Positions 55,043 to 63,300 are shown, numbered from the stretch's first letter. The stretch: 64,000 bases of DNA from Granulicella rosea (GCF_900188085.1 NZ_FZOU01000004.1:186001-250000); one strand, 5' to 3'. The notes: generated by a model not told the origin, from the sequence alone. Program-made: numbers and translations.

Positions 55043-55669
55043 ATGAGCGTACGAAAGAAGTGGAAGATCCAGCGCGCGCTGGGTCTGGAACTGCCTGGCC
55101 TGGGCAAACCGGGCGCCCTCGAAAAGCGAAACTACCCACCCGGACAACACGGCAAGGCACGCAAGCCGAAGATTTCTCAGTTCGGTGCGCAGTTGCGAGA
55201 GAAGCAGAAGCTCCTCTTTCACTACGGCATTCGTGAAGAACAGTTGCGCCGGTTCGTCCGCAACGCGAAGAGTCGCCAGCCGAAGAACTGGATCGAGGCG
55301 CTGATAGGGCTTCTCGAACGGCGCCTCGACAATGTGGTGTTCCGCCTCGGATTCGCCCGCAGCATGGCGGCTGCGCGGCAGCTGGTTTCGCATGGCCACC
55401 TTCTTGTCAACGGCCGAAGAGAGACCATTGGCTCGATGGTCCTTGATCCGGGTGCCGTCGTACAACTCAGCGAGCGCGCCAATCAATGGGAGACAACGCA
55501 GGCTGCACGCAAAGCGCCTCGGCTGCCCTTGCCATCCTTCCTGCAATTTGAGGAGAGCCCCGATGCGATGGAACGCGGCGTACTGCTCTCCGTTCCGGAT
55601 TCGCGCCATATTCCCTTCGAGTTCAATACGAGCCAGGTTGCGGAGTATTACGCCAAGCGTGGCGTGTGA
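55043..55669 (+). CDS. cysteine-free ribosomal protein S4 paralogue
   Basis: 208 residues, recognisable as S4 by [67 protein letters not shown] (S4 RNA-binding domain about 90-150) and the C-terminal LLSVPD region. It contains no cysteine at all, unlike zinc-binding S4. Such zinc-free copies typically replace the normal protein when zinc is scarce. It is not in a ribosomal operon. ATG 55043 has GGAG eight bases upstream. The leader motif precedes it, and iron/cobalt uptake genes follow. I infer a metal-starvation alternative S4; the housekeeping rpsD should be elsewhere. Confidence 0.85.
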   Translation: MSVRKKWKIQRALGLELPGLGKPGALEKRNYPPGQHGKARKPKISQFGAQLREKQKLLFHYGIREEQLRRFVRNAKSRQPKNWIEALIGLLERRLDNVVFRLGFARSMAAARQLVSHGHLLVNGRRETIGSMVLDPGAVVQLSERANQWETTQAARKAPRLPLPSFLQFEESPDAMERGVLLSVPDSRHIPFEFNTSQVAEYYAKRGV

Positions 55670-55701
55670 TGCAGTCATAGCGAGCACAGGCAATCCGATG
55701 G

Positions 55702-55747
55702 GGAGTCTTTTGGCGAAGCGCCCCTGAAGGATTGGAGATCGACAACC
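55702..55747 (+). promoter_or_regulatory. leader motif copy D (before the BtuB-like receptor)
   Basis: GGAGTCTTTTGGCGAAGC, then GCCCCTGAAGGATT, then GGAGATCGACAACC. The GGCG-AAG-CGCC hairpin is kept. CGAT before and ATCG after the core can pair, and a TCGCTTTCGAGCGA hairpin follows. The start codon is about 48 nt downstream. Confidence 0.6.
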
Positions 55748-55795
55748 TAGGTGGATCGCTTTCGAGCGACTACCGCAACCGTGAAAGGTCAGACG

Positions 55796-58063
55796 ATGCG
55801 AAAAGCTGTCGCTCTTGTTCTACTTTTGCCGTTTCTTGCGAACGCACAAAATGCCTCACAGCAGATTGATGGTCATGTGCTCGATCCGCACGGCGCGGCG
55901 ATCCCCCATGCAACCGTGATACTCCGTAATGCGCTCAACGGAATAGCACAACAAACAGAAACAACCAACAGCGGAGAGTACAGGTTCAACGCCGTAGCTT
56001 CGGGCGAGTACATCTTAACCGCCTCTGCGAACGGCCTAGCGAGCGCGACTCGTTCCGTGCAGGTCAAGTCCGGCCCCGGGCCATCCTCCGCGGATATAAA
56101 GCTCGCCGTGGCGACCGTGGAGCAGAACGTCACTGTCGTATCGGCATCGCGCGTCGAGGAGCTTCAACAGGACACACCCTTGCCCGTCGATGTGGTGACG
56201 CAGCAACGTATTCAGCGCACTGGCTACGAGAATGTAGCCGATGTATTGAGTGAACTGCCCGGCATCGTGACGCGCAACAATAGCTCGTTCTTCGGTTCGT
56301 CCGAAGAGATGATCAATGGTGTACCTTCCGCCGACGTGCTTGTGCTGCAGGATGGTCTGCCGCTCGTCGGAGCACGCGGTATCAACAGCGGCATCATTGA
56401 CCTTGGGCAGCAAGACATCGGCAGGCTGGATCGCATCGAAGTCGTGCGCGGCGCAGCATCGGCGTTGTATGGAACGGATGCGGTTGGGGGCGTCATCAAT
56501 CTCATCACCCACGAGCCGACGCATCCGTTTGAAGGTGGTCTCCGGGTTTCAGGTGGAACGCTAGGCGCATTCGACGGCGATCTCGATCTTGGCACACAGT
56601 TCAAGAAGCTGAGTGCCTTCACTGATCTTGAACTGCATCACGTCAATTCCTACACGCTGATCCCGGGCGACGAGAGCACGATCGGAGCGAATAACCAACG
56701 CTATGACGGCATGGTGAAACTGAGCTACAGCTTCAGTCCAAAGGCGTCGATCGGCTACACGGTCAACGCGTATCACGACAACGCGACGGGCAAGAACACA
56801 GACAGCACCGGCACTTCAGCTTCGGGTTACGATTCTGCCACAAGCAACGACAGCACACAGACCCACGCGCTGGTCGGTGACTTCGCCCCGACTTCAACTA
56901 CCGTCATACAAACTCGCCTCTACGAAGCTCGTTACGACTCGAACTCCTGGTCTAATCCCCTCAATGCAGACAACAGCGTCGGCGCTCAATTCGACTACGG
57001 CAATCTCTACGAGCGCTATCATCGCGCCGATGCCACCGTCTCGCAACAAATCAGCTCATGGAATTTCCTACAAGGCGGCGATGAGTGGGTACAGGACTCT
57101 TATCGCGGCCTGAACCGCATCGTGGGTAACGATAACGGCCAACAGATCACGACGAACGATGTGTGGTTACAGGATCGCATTCAACCCTGGAAGAGACTCA
57201 TCATCGACGTTGGTAGCCGCTATGACCATCATTCGCTGTACGGCGGTCACGTCGTGCCAAAGGTCGGTCTCGTCTACAAGGTCAACGACCATTGGACCGT
57301 ACGAAGCGACTATGGCAAGGGCTTCCGCTCGCCGACGATCGGGGAGCTCTACTACCTTCTGCTGCATCCGGAGTACGGCTACCAGGTCATAGGCAACCCC
57401 ACTCTCAAGCCAGAAACCAGCGAGAGTTGGTCGGTCGGAGCGGGCTATCAGGTAAATCGTTTCAGCCTTGATGTGACGCTCTATCGCAATAACCTGAACG
57501 GTCTCATCAATTACATCTATGCCGGCTTCCCTATGACTGAAGCCGATCTCTTGGCTCTGCTGGCCCAGTATGGCATTCCTCCGACGTTCGGAGCATTACC
57601 GTTCACCGCAACCTACGTTTATACGAACGTCGATCAAGCCTACACCCAGGGCATCAACTTGAAAGGCAGTGTGCTTCTCACCCGCAATCTGAAGGTAGAC
57701 GCCTTCTATGCCTATGTCGATCCGTACAGCATCACGGATAAGCAGACGCTTCCCGAGGTCAGTCGCAACTCCGGCTATGTTCGTGCGGAGTATGTGTCTC
57801 GAAAGCTGGGAATGGTAGCGAACATCCGCGGGAACTTCTCCGACAAATGGCTACTGGCAACCGGAGATCACGAGCAGAATTACGCTCTCTGGAATCTCTA
57901 TGCGTCCAAAGACATCGCCCGCGGCATTCAGGCATACGGCTCTATCGACAATCTTGCGAACAGCCGCGACAGCCTCCTTTCTCAAACTCCTCCAACGTAT
58001 GACCGCACCGATTACGGAAGAACCTTACGCGTCGGTATGCGGTACACCTTCCCACACGAATAA
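55796..58063 (+). CDS. TonB-dependent receptor, BtuB-like
   Basis: 755 residues. The signal peptide (AVALVLLLPFLANA) is followed by a carboxypeptidase-regulatory-like domain (QQIDGHVLDPHGAAIPHATV). The BtuB/CirA-type plug follows (RIQRTGYENVADVLSELPGI, VLVLQDGLPLVGARG, LDRIEVVRGAASALYGTDAV, GGVINLITHEP), then a 22-strand barrel ending in LRVGMRYTFPHE. ATG 55796 has AAAGG eight bases upstream. It heads a unit with the CxC protein, CbiX-like chelatase, FTR1 permease and siderophore-interacting protein. The ligand may be a metal chelate or a corrinoid. Confidence 0.92.
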   Translation: MRKAVALVLLLPFLANAQNASQQIDGHVLDPHGAAIPHATVILRNALNGIAQQTETTNSGEYRFNAVASGEYILTASANGLASATRSVQVKSGPGPSSADIKLAVATVEQNVTVVSASRVEELQQDTPLPVDVVTQQRIQRTGYENVADVLSELPGIVTRNNSSFFGSSEEMINGVPSADVLVLQDGLPLVGARGINSGIIDLGQQDIGRLDRIEVVRGAASALYGTDAVGGVINLITHEPTHPFEGGLRVSGGTLGAFDGDLDLGTQFKKLSAFTDLELHHVNSYTLIPGDESTIGANNQRYDGMVKLSYSFSPKASIGYTVNAYHDNATGKNTDSTGTSASGYDSATSNDSTQTHALVGDFAPTSTTVIQTRLYEARYDSNSWSNPLNADNSVGAQFDYGNLYERYHRADATVSQQISSWNFLQGGDEWVQDSYRGLNRIVGNDNGQQITTNDVWLQDRIQPWKRLIIDVGSRYDHHSLYGGHVVPKVGLVYKVNDHWTVRSDYGKGFRSPTIGELYYLLLHPEYGYQVIGNPTLKPETSESWSVGAGYQVNRFSLDVTLYRNNLNGLINYIYAGFPMTEADLLALLAQYGIPPTFGALPFTATYVYTNVDQAYTQGINLKGSVLLTRNLKVDAFYAYVDPYSITDKQTLPEVSRNSGYVRAEYVSRKLGMVANIRGNFSDKWLLATGDHEQNYALWNLYASKDIARGIQAYGSIDNLANSRDSLLSQTPPTYDRTDYGRTLRVGMRYTFPHE

Positions 58064-58088
58064 CGAACTTGGAGCCAAAGGAGTAGTC

Positions 58089-58334
58089 ATGAGCGACCTC
58101 AACGCAACTCTGGCAGAACATACCGGGCTTGGCACCGTAAGACTTTGCGAGTGCAAGTCGATTCACCTGACCATCGGTCCCGTCACCATCAACATGGCCG
58201 TGGAAGCGTTCGCACAGACCGCAACGCTCATCAAGCAAGCCATGGAGACACTCGCCGTCATCGTTGCGGCTGGCGAACTCGATCAAGAACAGGCGCCGAC
58301 TTTCAAACACAGCCGCAGCCCAATGATGCATTGA
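58089..58334 (+). CDS. small CxC protein (first copy)
   Basis: 81 residues. The visible motif is RLCECKSIHLTIGPVTINM, with a Cys-x-Cys pair and a nearby His, then a helical segment EAFAQTATLIKQAMETL. AAAGGAG lies five bases before the ATG. It is related to the protein at 61875 (C-x-C-x2-IH-x-T, then a helix), so this is a small family in this locus, each copy near leader-motif genes. The CxC and His could bind a metal; a metallochaperone role is inference. It lies between the receptor and the CbiX-like gene in one unit. Confidence 0.8.
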   Translation: MSDLNATLAEHTGLGTVRLCECKSIHLTIGPVTINMAVEAFAQTATLIKQAMETLAVIVAAGELDQEQAPTFKHSRSPMMH

Positions 58335-58349
58335 ACGATAGGAGACACC

Positions 58350-59327
58350 ATGAAGAAGTTCTTGCTCTATACCGCAGTCTGCCTTTTCACTCTCGGGGTG
58401 GCGCGTGCGCAAAGTCCCGCCGCAACACACGTAGATCATCCACAGTCCCATGTGGGAGTCCTATTGTTAGCCCATGGCGGCAGCGCTCAGGAATGGAACG
58501 AAGAGGTTCGCCATGTCGCGGATCAGGTGGACCTCAAGCTTCCAACGGAGGTTGCCTTCGGTATGGCAACCCGCTCCTCCATGCAGGCGGCGATCAATCG
58601 ATTGGTGGCCCGCAAGGTCACTGAGATTGTGGCGGTGCCGCTCTTTGTCAGCTCACATAGTTCCGTGATCGACAGCATCGCCTATCTTCTCGGATCGCGT
58701 TCGCAAGAGCCGGAAGACCTGAAGATGTTTGCCTCGATGGATCACGGCGGCGGAATGATGGTGATGAATCACGGAGCAATGGAGAAAGACTCCGCGATGA
58801 CATTGGAGGCGACGAAGCCGATATCCGCTTCTGTCCCGATCCGCATAGCGTCCGCGCTCGATCGCCATCGCATTGTCGCCGCGATACTGCGCGACCGAGC
58901 CGCATCGATTAGCCACGATCCCGCACATGAAGTTGTGGTCCTCGTCGCGCATGGCCCCGTCCCCGACGACGAGAACAAACTCTGGCTTGCGGATATGAGT
59001 GCCCTCGCAAACGAGATGGGTCAACAAAGCCATTACGCCGGTTTCGAATGTGTGACGCTACGCGACGATGCAGAGGAACCGGTGCGAAACGCTGCGACCG
59101 AACAACTCCGTCAGAAGGTTGAACAGATTAGCAAAACCGGGAACACGCCATTGGTCGTGCCGCTGTTGCTCTCCTATGGCGGCATCGAGGGCGGCTTACG
59201 CAAGCGGCTTGACGGCCTGAACTACAGGATGCCGTCGCAAGCGTTGTTGCCGGACAAACGCATCGTCGATTGGGTGATCGAGGCAGCCCAGATACCCGAA
59301 ATCCAGTCCGCTCGAACACCGCAGTAG
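58350..59327 (+). CDS. exported CbiX-like sirohydrochlorin chelatase
   Basis: 325 residues. A clear signal peptide (KKFLLYTAVCLFTLGVARA) precedes two CbiX-type halves. The first (about 38-150) has VGVLLLAHGGSAQEWNEEV and TEIVAVPLFVSSHSSVID. The second (about 190-320) has EVVVLVAHGPVPDDENK and TPLVVPLLLSYGGIEGG. A His/Met-rich linker (MDHGGGMMVMNHGAM) lies between. Normal CbiX inserts cobalt or iron into sirohydrochlorin in the cytoplasm; export is unusual, so this member may bind or insert metal in the periplasm. TAGGAGACACC precedes the ATG. Confidence 0.87.
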   Translation: MKKFLLYTAVCLFTLGVARAQSPAATHVDHPQSHVGVLLLAHGGSAQEWNEEVRHVADQVDLKLPTEVAFGMATRSSMQAAINRLVARKVTEIVAVPLFVSSHSSVIDSIAYLLGSRSQEPEDLKMFASMDHGGGMMVMNHGAMEKDSAMTLEATKPISASVPIRIASALDRHRIVAAILRDRAASISHDPAHEVVVLVAHGPVPDDENKLWLADMSALANEMGQQSHYAGFECVTLRDDAEEPVRNAATEQLRQKVEQISKTGNTPLVVPLLLSYGGIEGGLRKRLDGLNYRMPSQALLPDKRIVDWVIEAAQIPEIQSARTPQ

Positions 59328-59339
59328 GAGATGCTCGCC

Positions 59340-60338
59340 ATGTTGTCACGCACTGTTCCTCAACCAATCGGACGCGTCAGGCGAACTGCCTGGATCGCGG
59401 CTATCGCCGCAGCGATCGCGATCTTTGCCGTGTTAGCGTGGCGAGGCAACGTTTCTGTCGGGAACCCAAACCCACTTGCGCCGCAGACAAGCCAGTCGGC
59501 AGCCGTCTTCGATATTGCCGTGCTGGTTCTCCGCGAGGGGCTGGAATGCATTCTTGTACTCGCGGCCATCACCGCGGGTTTGACGGGGGACCGTCAGAGA
59601 TACCGCAGTCCCATTGCGGCCGGCGCGGGGTTTGGCCTGTTGGCGACGCTGGTGACCTGGTGCGTTGCCGTGCGCATACTCGACGACATCAGTGGCAAAG
59701 TCTCGGCGCTCGAGCTTCAAGCGGCAACCGGACTTCTAGCCATTGTGGTCCTGCTGATCGTCATGAATTGGTTCTTTCACAAGATTTACTGGACGGGATG
59801 GATCTCCCTTCACAATCGGAGGAAGCGGGAGCTGTTAGAGGAACGCGATACGCACGACTCTGCGCGCAAACTGGTCTTTGGCATGGGTCTGCTCGGGTTC
59901 TCTTCGTTGTACCGGGAAGGCGTCGAAGTGGTTCTGTTCCTGCAAAGCTATCGGTTACGGCTCGGCAATGAGCCTGTGTATCTGGGTGTCCTGCTAGGCT
60001 CAATGTTCTCCGGGCTAGTGGCCGTACTCACCTTCGTCGCGCATCGCAAGCTGCCCTATCGCAAGATGCTCGTTTTCACCGGCGTGCTACTTGGATTGGT
60101 TCTCTTCGTCATGGTGGGAGAGCAGGCGCAAGAGATGCAGTTGGCCCACTGGCTGCCTACAACTCCTATTCGCTGGTTGACGGGACGAATCCCCGGATGG
60201 CTGAATTTGTGGTTCTCGATCTTTCCCACGATTGAGACGTTGGCCGCGCAAGCGATCGCCGTTGTCCTCGTGCTTGGATCGTATCTTTTCGCCCAACATC
60301 AACTGTTAGAGAACCCTAGCAAAACAGGGACACAATAG
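59340..60338 (+). CDS. FTR1-family iron permease
   Basis: 332 residues with about seven membrane helices. The two REXXE iron motifs are present: VLVLREGLECILVLAAI and SSLYREGVEVVLFLQS. FTR1 permeases move ferric or ferrous iron across the inner membrane. ATG 59340 is chosen because GGAG lies nine bases before it; ATG 59331 would leave only one base of spacing. It follows the CbiX-like gene by 12 bp. Confidence 0.92.
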   Translation: MLSRTVPQPIGRVRRTAWIAAIAAAIAIFAVLAWRGNVSVGNPNPLAPQTSQSAAVFDIAVLVLREGLECILVLAAITAGLTGDRQRYRSPIAAGAGFGLLATLVTWCVAVRILDDISGKVSALELQAATGLLAIVVLLIVMNWFFHKIYWTGWISLHNRRKRELLEERDTHDSARKLVFGMGLLGFSSLYREGVEVVLFLQSYRLRLGNEPVYLGVLLGSMFSGLVAVLTFVAHRKLPYRKMLVFTGVLLGLVLFVMVGEQAQEMQLAHWLPTTPIRWLTGRIPGWLNLWFSIFPTIETLAAQAIAVVLVLGSYLFAQHQLLENPSKTGTQ

Positions 60339-60379
60339 TCAGCTCAACCGTGATAGCGCTGTGCAATAGGGAGGTTCCA

Positions 60380-61102
60380 ATGTCAGTTGTTCCCAAGTTT
60401 GTCACCGACACAATGGAGCGAATGTTCTTTCGATCTGCTGCCGTTTCCGCGGTGACTCATCTGAGCGGTCACTTCCGGCTCACTGAAATTGCTGGCGAGA
60501 GCCTAAAGCGAGAGAAATGGATCCCCGGTCAGAAGGTGCAGTTCCATATGGGTGGCCTGCAGACCCGAACCTACACACCGATCTCCTGGGACCCGGTGGA
60601 AGGAACGGCTGAGTTCATCATGTTTCTACACGGCAACGGTCCGGGATCCGAGTGGGCCGAATCGCTCAAGAAAGATACGCCATGTAGTCTCATGGGTCCT
60701 CGCAGCTCTCTCGATTTTGCGGAAGTTGCTGAAGACGCGATCTTCTTTGGAGACGAGACCTCCATCGCTGCCTCAGTGGCGCTTCATCGCAGCCGCCGGG
60801 AGACGCAGCAAGCCCGTTTTGTCTTCGAGGTCTCCTCTCTCGTCGAGTCAGCGGAAGCCATTCGGCGCATCGGGCTCCCAAATGCCAAGCTCGTCAAGAA
60901 AATTCCAGACTCTTCCCATCTTGCCGAAGTGGATCAGACCCTGATCGATGGCGCATCGGGCTTAGTAACGCCCAGATGGATCATGACCGGAAAAGCGCAG
61001 TCCATCCAAGCCCTCCGGGCAATGTTGCGCAACCGCCGCATGGACATGGCTCAGCTCAAGACCAAGGCATATTGGGCCGAAGGCAAGACTGGCTTGGATT
61101 GA
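60380..61102 (+). CDS. siderophore-interacting FAD protein
   Basis: 240 residues. The FAD-binding half includes WIPGQKVQFHMGGLQTRTYTPISWDP. The NAD(P)H-reductase-like half includes FFGDETSIAASVALHR and a C-terminal RAMLRNRRMDMAQLKTKAYWAEGK. This is the SIP/ViuB family, cytoplasmic flavoproteins that release iron from ferric siderophores by reduction. ATG 60380 has GGGAGG five bases upstream. It is the last gene of the receptor-CxC-CbiX-FTR1 unit. It would complement the PepSY reductase of the other unit. Confidence 0.9.
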   Translation: MSVVPKFVTDTMERMFFRSAAVSAVTHLSGHFRLTEIAGESLKREKWIPGQKVQFHMGGLQTRTYTPISWDPVEGTAEFIMFLHGNGPGSEWAESLKKDTPCSLMGPRSSLDFAEVAEDAIFFGDETSIAASVALHRSRRETQQARFVFEVSSLVESAEAIRRIGLPNAKLVKKIPDSSHLAEVDQTLIDGASGLVTPRWIMTGKAQSIQALRAMLRNRRMDMAQLKTKAYWAEGKTGLD

Positions 61103-61183
61103 AGCGCGCCTCGGTTCGCGGCAGCTAAAGAGAAGATGCAGTTCTCGAAGCGAATCGCTTCGACGTTAGAGCAGACACCGTAA

Positions 61184-61226
61184 GAGTCTTTTGGCGAAGC
61201 CTTGCGGTACCTGGGAGATCGAAACC
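61184..61226 (+). promoter_or_regulatory. leader motif copy E (before the second S4 paralogue)
   Basis: AGAGTCTTTTGGCGAAGC, then CTTGCGGTACCT, then GGGAGATCGAAACC. The hairpin shifts to GGC-GAA-GCC. AAG before the core can pair with CTT after it, where other copies have GG/CC. The start codon at 61292 is about 65 nt downstream. Confidence 0.6.
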
Positions 61227-61291
61227 TTCAAGTCGGCAGGCGAGAGCGAGCAATGTCGTTCGCCTGCAACTTCCATAGCCGGAGAAGTTGC

Positions 61292-61882
61292 ATGACCATC
61301 CTCAGCGTCTTCCACATCGAGCCAGTGTTCCGTGCCATCTGTCGGTGGACCTCCTCCTGCTGGCGGTTGGATGGTTCGACGCGATCGCCCGAACACCCGC
61401 CTGAACTGACGCTTCTTTCCTACTATGCCCTCCGGCCGAAGGATCTTACCGAACTTCTTCGGCAAGCTTGGGCATTGGAGACAGTACGTCCGCTCGAAAG
61501 CCTGATCAGCCTGTTGGAGCGCAGACTGGACAATGTCGTGTTTCGCATGGGCTTCGCAGGAAGCATTCCTGAGGCCAGAAAGCTGATCGCACGCGGGCAC
61601 ATTCTGGTCAATCGTTATCGCCCCAAGAACATCGGCATGAGTCTCTGGCCTGGAGACGTTGTTCATTTCGCCGTCACTCCATACGACCAGTGTTCGGTTT
61701 CTCATCATTTTCGCCCGAGGCCGCTCCCGTCCTACCTGCAGTATCTGAATCCATGCACCAGAGACCGGGGAATGATGCTCTCAGTTCCGAACCTCGGCCA
61801 TTCTCCCTTATTGTCTTGCAGATCCCGTTTCAACCCTGCCTGCCCCGGCAGCGAACCGATTCCAGGAGGAATCCATGGATGA
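61292..61882 (+). CDS. diverged S4-domain protein, partial paralogue of ribosomal S4
   Basis: 196 residues. From about residue 70 it aligns with the S4 paralogue at 55043: [50 protein letters not shown] and GMMLSVPN. The S4 N-terminal third is replaced by an unrelated, cysteine-containing sequence, and the C-terminus differs. GGAG lies seven bases before ATG 61292. The stop overlaps the next CxC gene by 8 bp. It may be an assembly or regulatory factor that still binds the S4 site on RNA, or a decaying duplicate; the kept ribosome sites and leader motif favour expression. Confidence 0.7.
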   Translation: MTILSVFHIEPVFRAICRWTSSCWRLDGSTRSPEHPPELTLLSYYALRPKDLTELLRQAWALETVRPLESLISLLERRLDNVVFRMGFAGSIPEARKLIARGHILVNRYRPKNIGMSLWPGDVVHFAVTPYDQCSVSHHFRPRPLPSYLQYLNPCTRDRGMMLSVPNLGHSPLLSCRSRFNPACPGSEPIPGGIHG

Positions 61883-62114
61883 TTCACGTATCCTTCTCGC
61901 CCACTCTCCACAAGGCGCCATCTTTGCCTGCCAATGCGGTGCAATTCACGTCACCGCCGGTGAACTCGCGTACTCCCTCTCTTTGGAGGAATTCGTCATC
62001 ATGCTGGAACTTCATCATCAGGCCATCGATACTCTCGAACAGCACCTCGTGGCGGTCCGTGAGTTGTGCCGACACCCGAATCCGGTCTCAGACGACAACA
62101 CGGCGATTCAATAG
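61875..62114 (+). CDS. small CxC protein (second copy)
   Basis: 79 residues. [20 protein letters not shown] carries the Cys-x-Cys and His of the family; a helix rich in Glu, Leu and His follows ([20 protein letters not shown]). AGGAGG lies five bases before the ATG, inside the S4-like gene it overlaps. The pairing [leader motif, S4 relative] plus CxC protein therefore occurs twice in this island. Metal binding is inference; no enzyme motif is seen. Confidence 0.8.
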   Translation: MDDSRILLAHSPQGAIFACQCGAIHVTAGELAYSLSLEEFVIMLELHHQAIDTLEQHLVAVRELCRHPNPVSDDNTAIQ

Positions 62115-62300
62115 TGCTGAGGCATCATGGCGAAGAACCACATTCAGTTTTCTCACCGCTACCCTGCGGCGGCATGTTCATTTCAACAGACTCGCTTAGC
62201 TCGCCTCGCACGAGCGTTATCACTCGCATCGGAGAGCGCGCAACTCTCCCCGAGGAAGGAGAACTGCTTAACGCGGGAATCGGGAAACATGCCTCAAAAG

Positions 62301-62331
62301 AAAAATGGCCCGAAGCCTCGGGCCGTTTTTT
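62301..62331. terminator. bidirectional intrinsic terminator
   Basis: GGCCCGA (62307-62313) and TCGGGCC (62318-62324) form a 7-bp stem with a 4-nt loop. GTTTTTT lies on the right and five A on the left, so it can stop transcription in both directions: the CxC gene unit from the left and the small gene at 62350 from the right. Confidence 0.85.
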
Positions 62332-62349
62332 GTAAAGATGGGCTCCTGG

Positions 62350-62556
62350 TTACGCTGCCGCAGCAGGAACAAAGCCATCACAACCGCTGATCGGTGTGAC
62401 CTTCAGGTGCAAGGCTGCGTGCTTCGGATGACCGCATTCGTCGAGGACCTTGAGGTCCGCCTGATGGCTGCTCACGATGCTGATCAGTACGTCTGTCTTG
62501 TGCTGCTCCCCGAAGTGATTACAGAGACCGCATTGTCCGTTCTGAACTGTTTCCAT
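62350..62556 (-). CDS. small cysteine/histidine motif protein
   Basis: 68 residues with GQCGLCNHFGEQH, ECGHPKHAALHLKV and PISGCDGFVPA. The CxxC, CxHPKH and C motifs suggest a zinc- or iron-binding mini-domain. Similar short proteins occur in several phyla without known function, as far as I recall. GGAGG lies seven bases before ATG 62556, a textbook site. It stands alone and ends just before the bidirectional terminator. Its promoter region contains CCTAATTTGGTCG, partly like the sites near the AraC and S4 genes. Confidence 0.82.
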   Translation of the reverse strand: METVQNGQCGLCNHFGEQHKTDVLISIVSSHQADLKVLDECGHPKHAALHLKVTPISGCDGFVPAAAA

Positions 62557-62974
62557 ATTGTTTCCTCCGTTGTCTGACTGTTACAGGAACCACGATAGGA
62601 TGCCCTTTATTTTGTGTAAATTGCGACCAAATTAGGCTCAGATATTTGGGACTCGAACGGTCCCCGACTCTAACCGCTAGAAGCGACAAGGGCTTACGTC
62701 GTTGGGGCGGCGAAACCCGATAGAAATCGGGTTGCGCGTTCTATACATTTTGTCCTATTCGGCGTATTCATTGACCTGTTTTGTAACACCCGTCCGCAGG
62801 GCAGATCACTGGCGAGAAGCCGATTTGAACGAAGCCGCTTCGGTTCCATGAAACGGATTAGTCGTGTCCCGCCCAACGATCCGCTGACAAACAGCTACCG
62901 CGCAGTTGGTCTTCTCCCGGTCTGAGAGGACGGTCGTGTATCAAGACAAGCTTTCTGTCACTCAAATTAGATAA
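62557..62974. other. non-coding stretch with no supported gene
   Basis: No reading frame here has a ribosome site or family motif. A short part (62645-62700) resembles the T-arm region of a tRNA but cannot be folded into one. The rest looks like eroded intergenic or mobile DNA next to the transposase relic. Confidence 0.45.
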
Positions 62975-63300
62975 GAACTGGGGAGCGGAGTAATAATCCC
63001 GTAGCACTTGAGGCTCTCCGCCTCGTCCTGGGCCAACTTTGCCTCGATACTGCTCCACAGGCAGACGTTACGTTGGTTCAGCGAACTTTCTACCGAGAGG
63101 CTGCGGCACCTTCCTGGGCGTCGATGGCCTTGAGCATCGTTGCAACTTCCTTGACCTTGCCCGTGGCAACTACTGTCCAGACGTTGCGGTAGAAGCGCAT
63201 CACGCAGCGCTGCCACTTCGCTTCGGGATAGAAGCCGCGAGGTTCTCGGCCAGACCAAGGCACTTGTCCGAGACGAACAGCTCAACGCCCTTCAGGCAAC
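62975..63300 (-). pseudogene. IS256-type transposase relic
   Basis: Two shifted frames on the minus strand read ELFVSDKCLGLAENLAA and then PEAKWQRCVMRFYRNVWTVV, ATGKVKEVATMLKAIDAQE. This is the conserved core of IS256-family (mutator) transposases. A frameshift near 63235 and in-frame stops beyond about 63100 show decay. Neither the ends of the element nor terminal repeats are visible. Confidence 0.65.

Noticed and set aside
54937-55236. An upstream open frame starting GTG GAG TCT TTT GGC GAA GCG, also possible at 51326, as a conserved leader peptide
   Set aside because: Copy B has an extra T in the T-run, which breaks the frame, and third-base positions are not freer than others, so the conservation is at the nucleic-acid level.
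48040-61300. Known cobalamin riboswitch as explanation for the five-copy leader element
   Set aside because: The GGGAA and AGYCAG boxes and the required arms are absent in all five copies.
62127-62390. An 87-codon plus-strand frame
   Set aside because: It runs through the bidirectional terminator and overlaps the convincing minus-strand gene at 62350; no ribosome site is seen.
62645-62700. A T-arm-like sequence suggesting a tRNA or tmRNA end
   Set aside because: The TTC falls at the wrong place in the loop, and no acceptor or anticodon stem can be formed.
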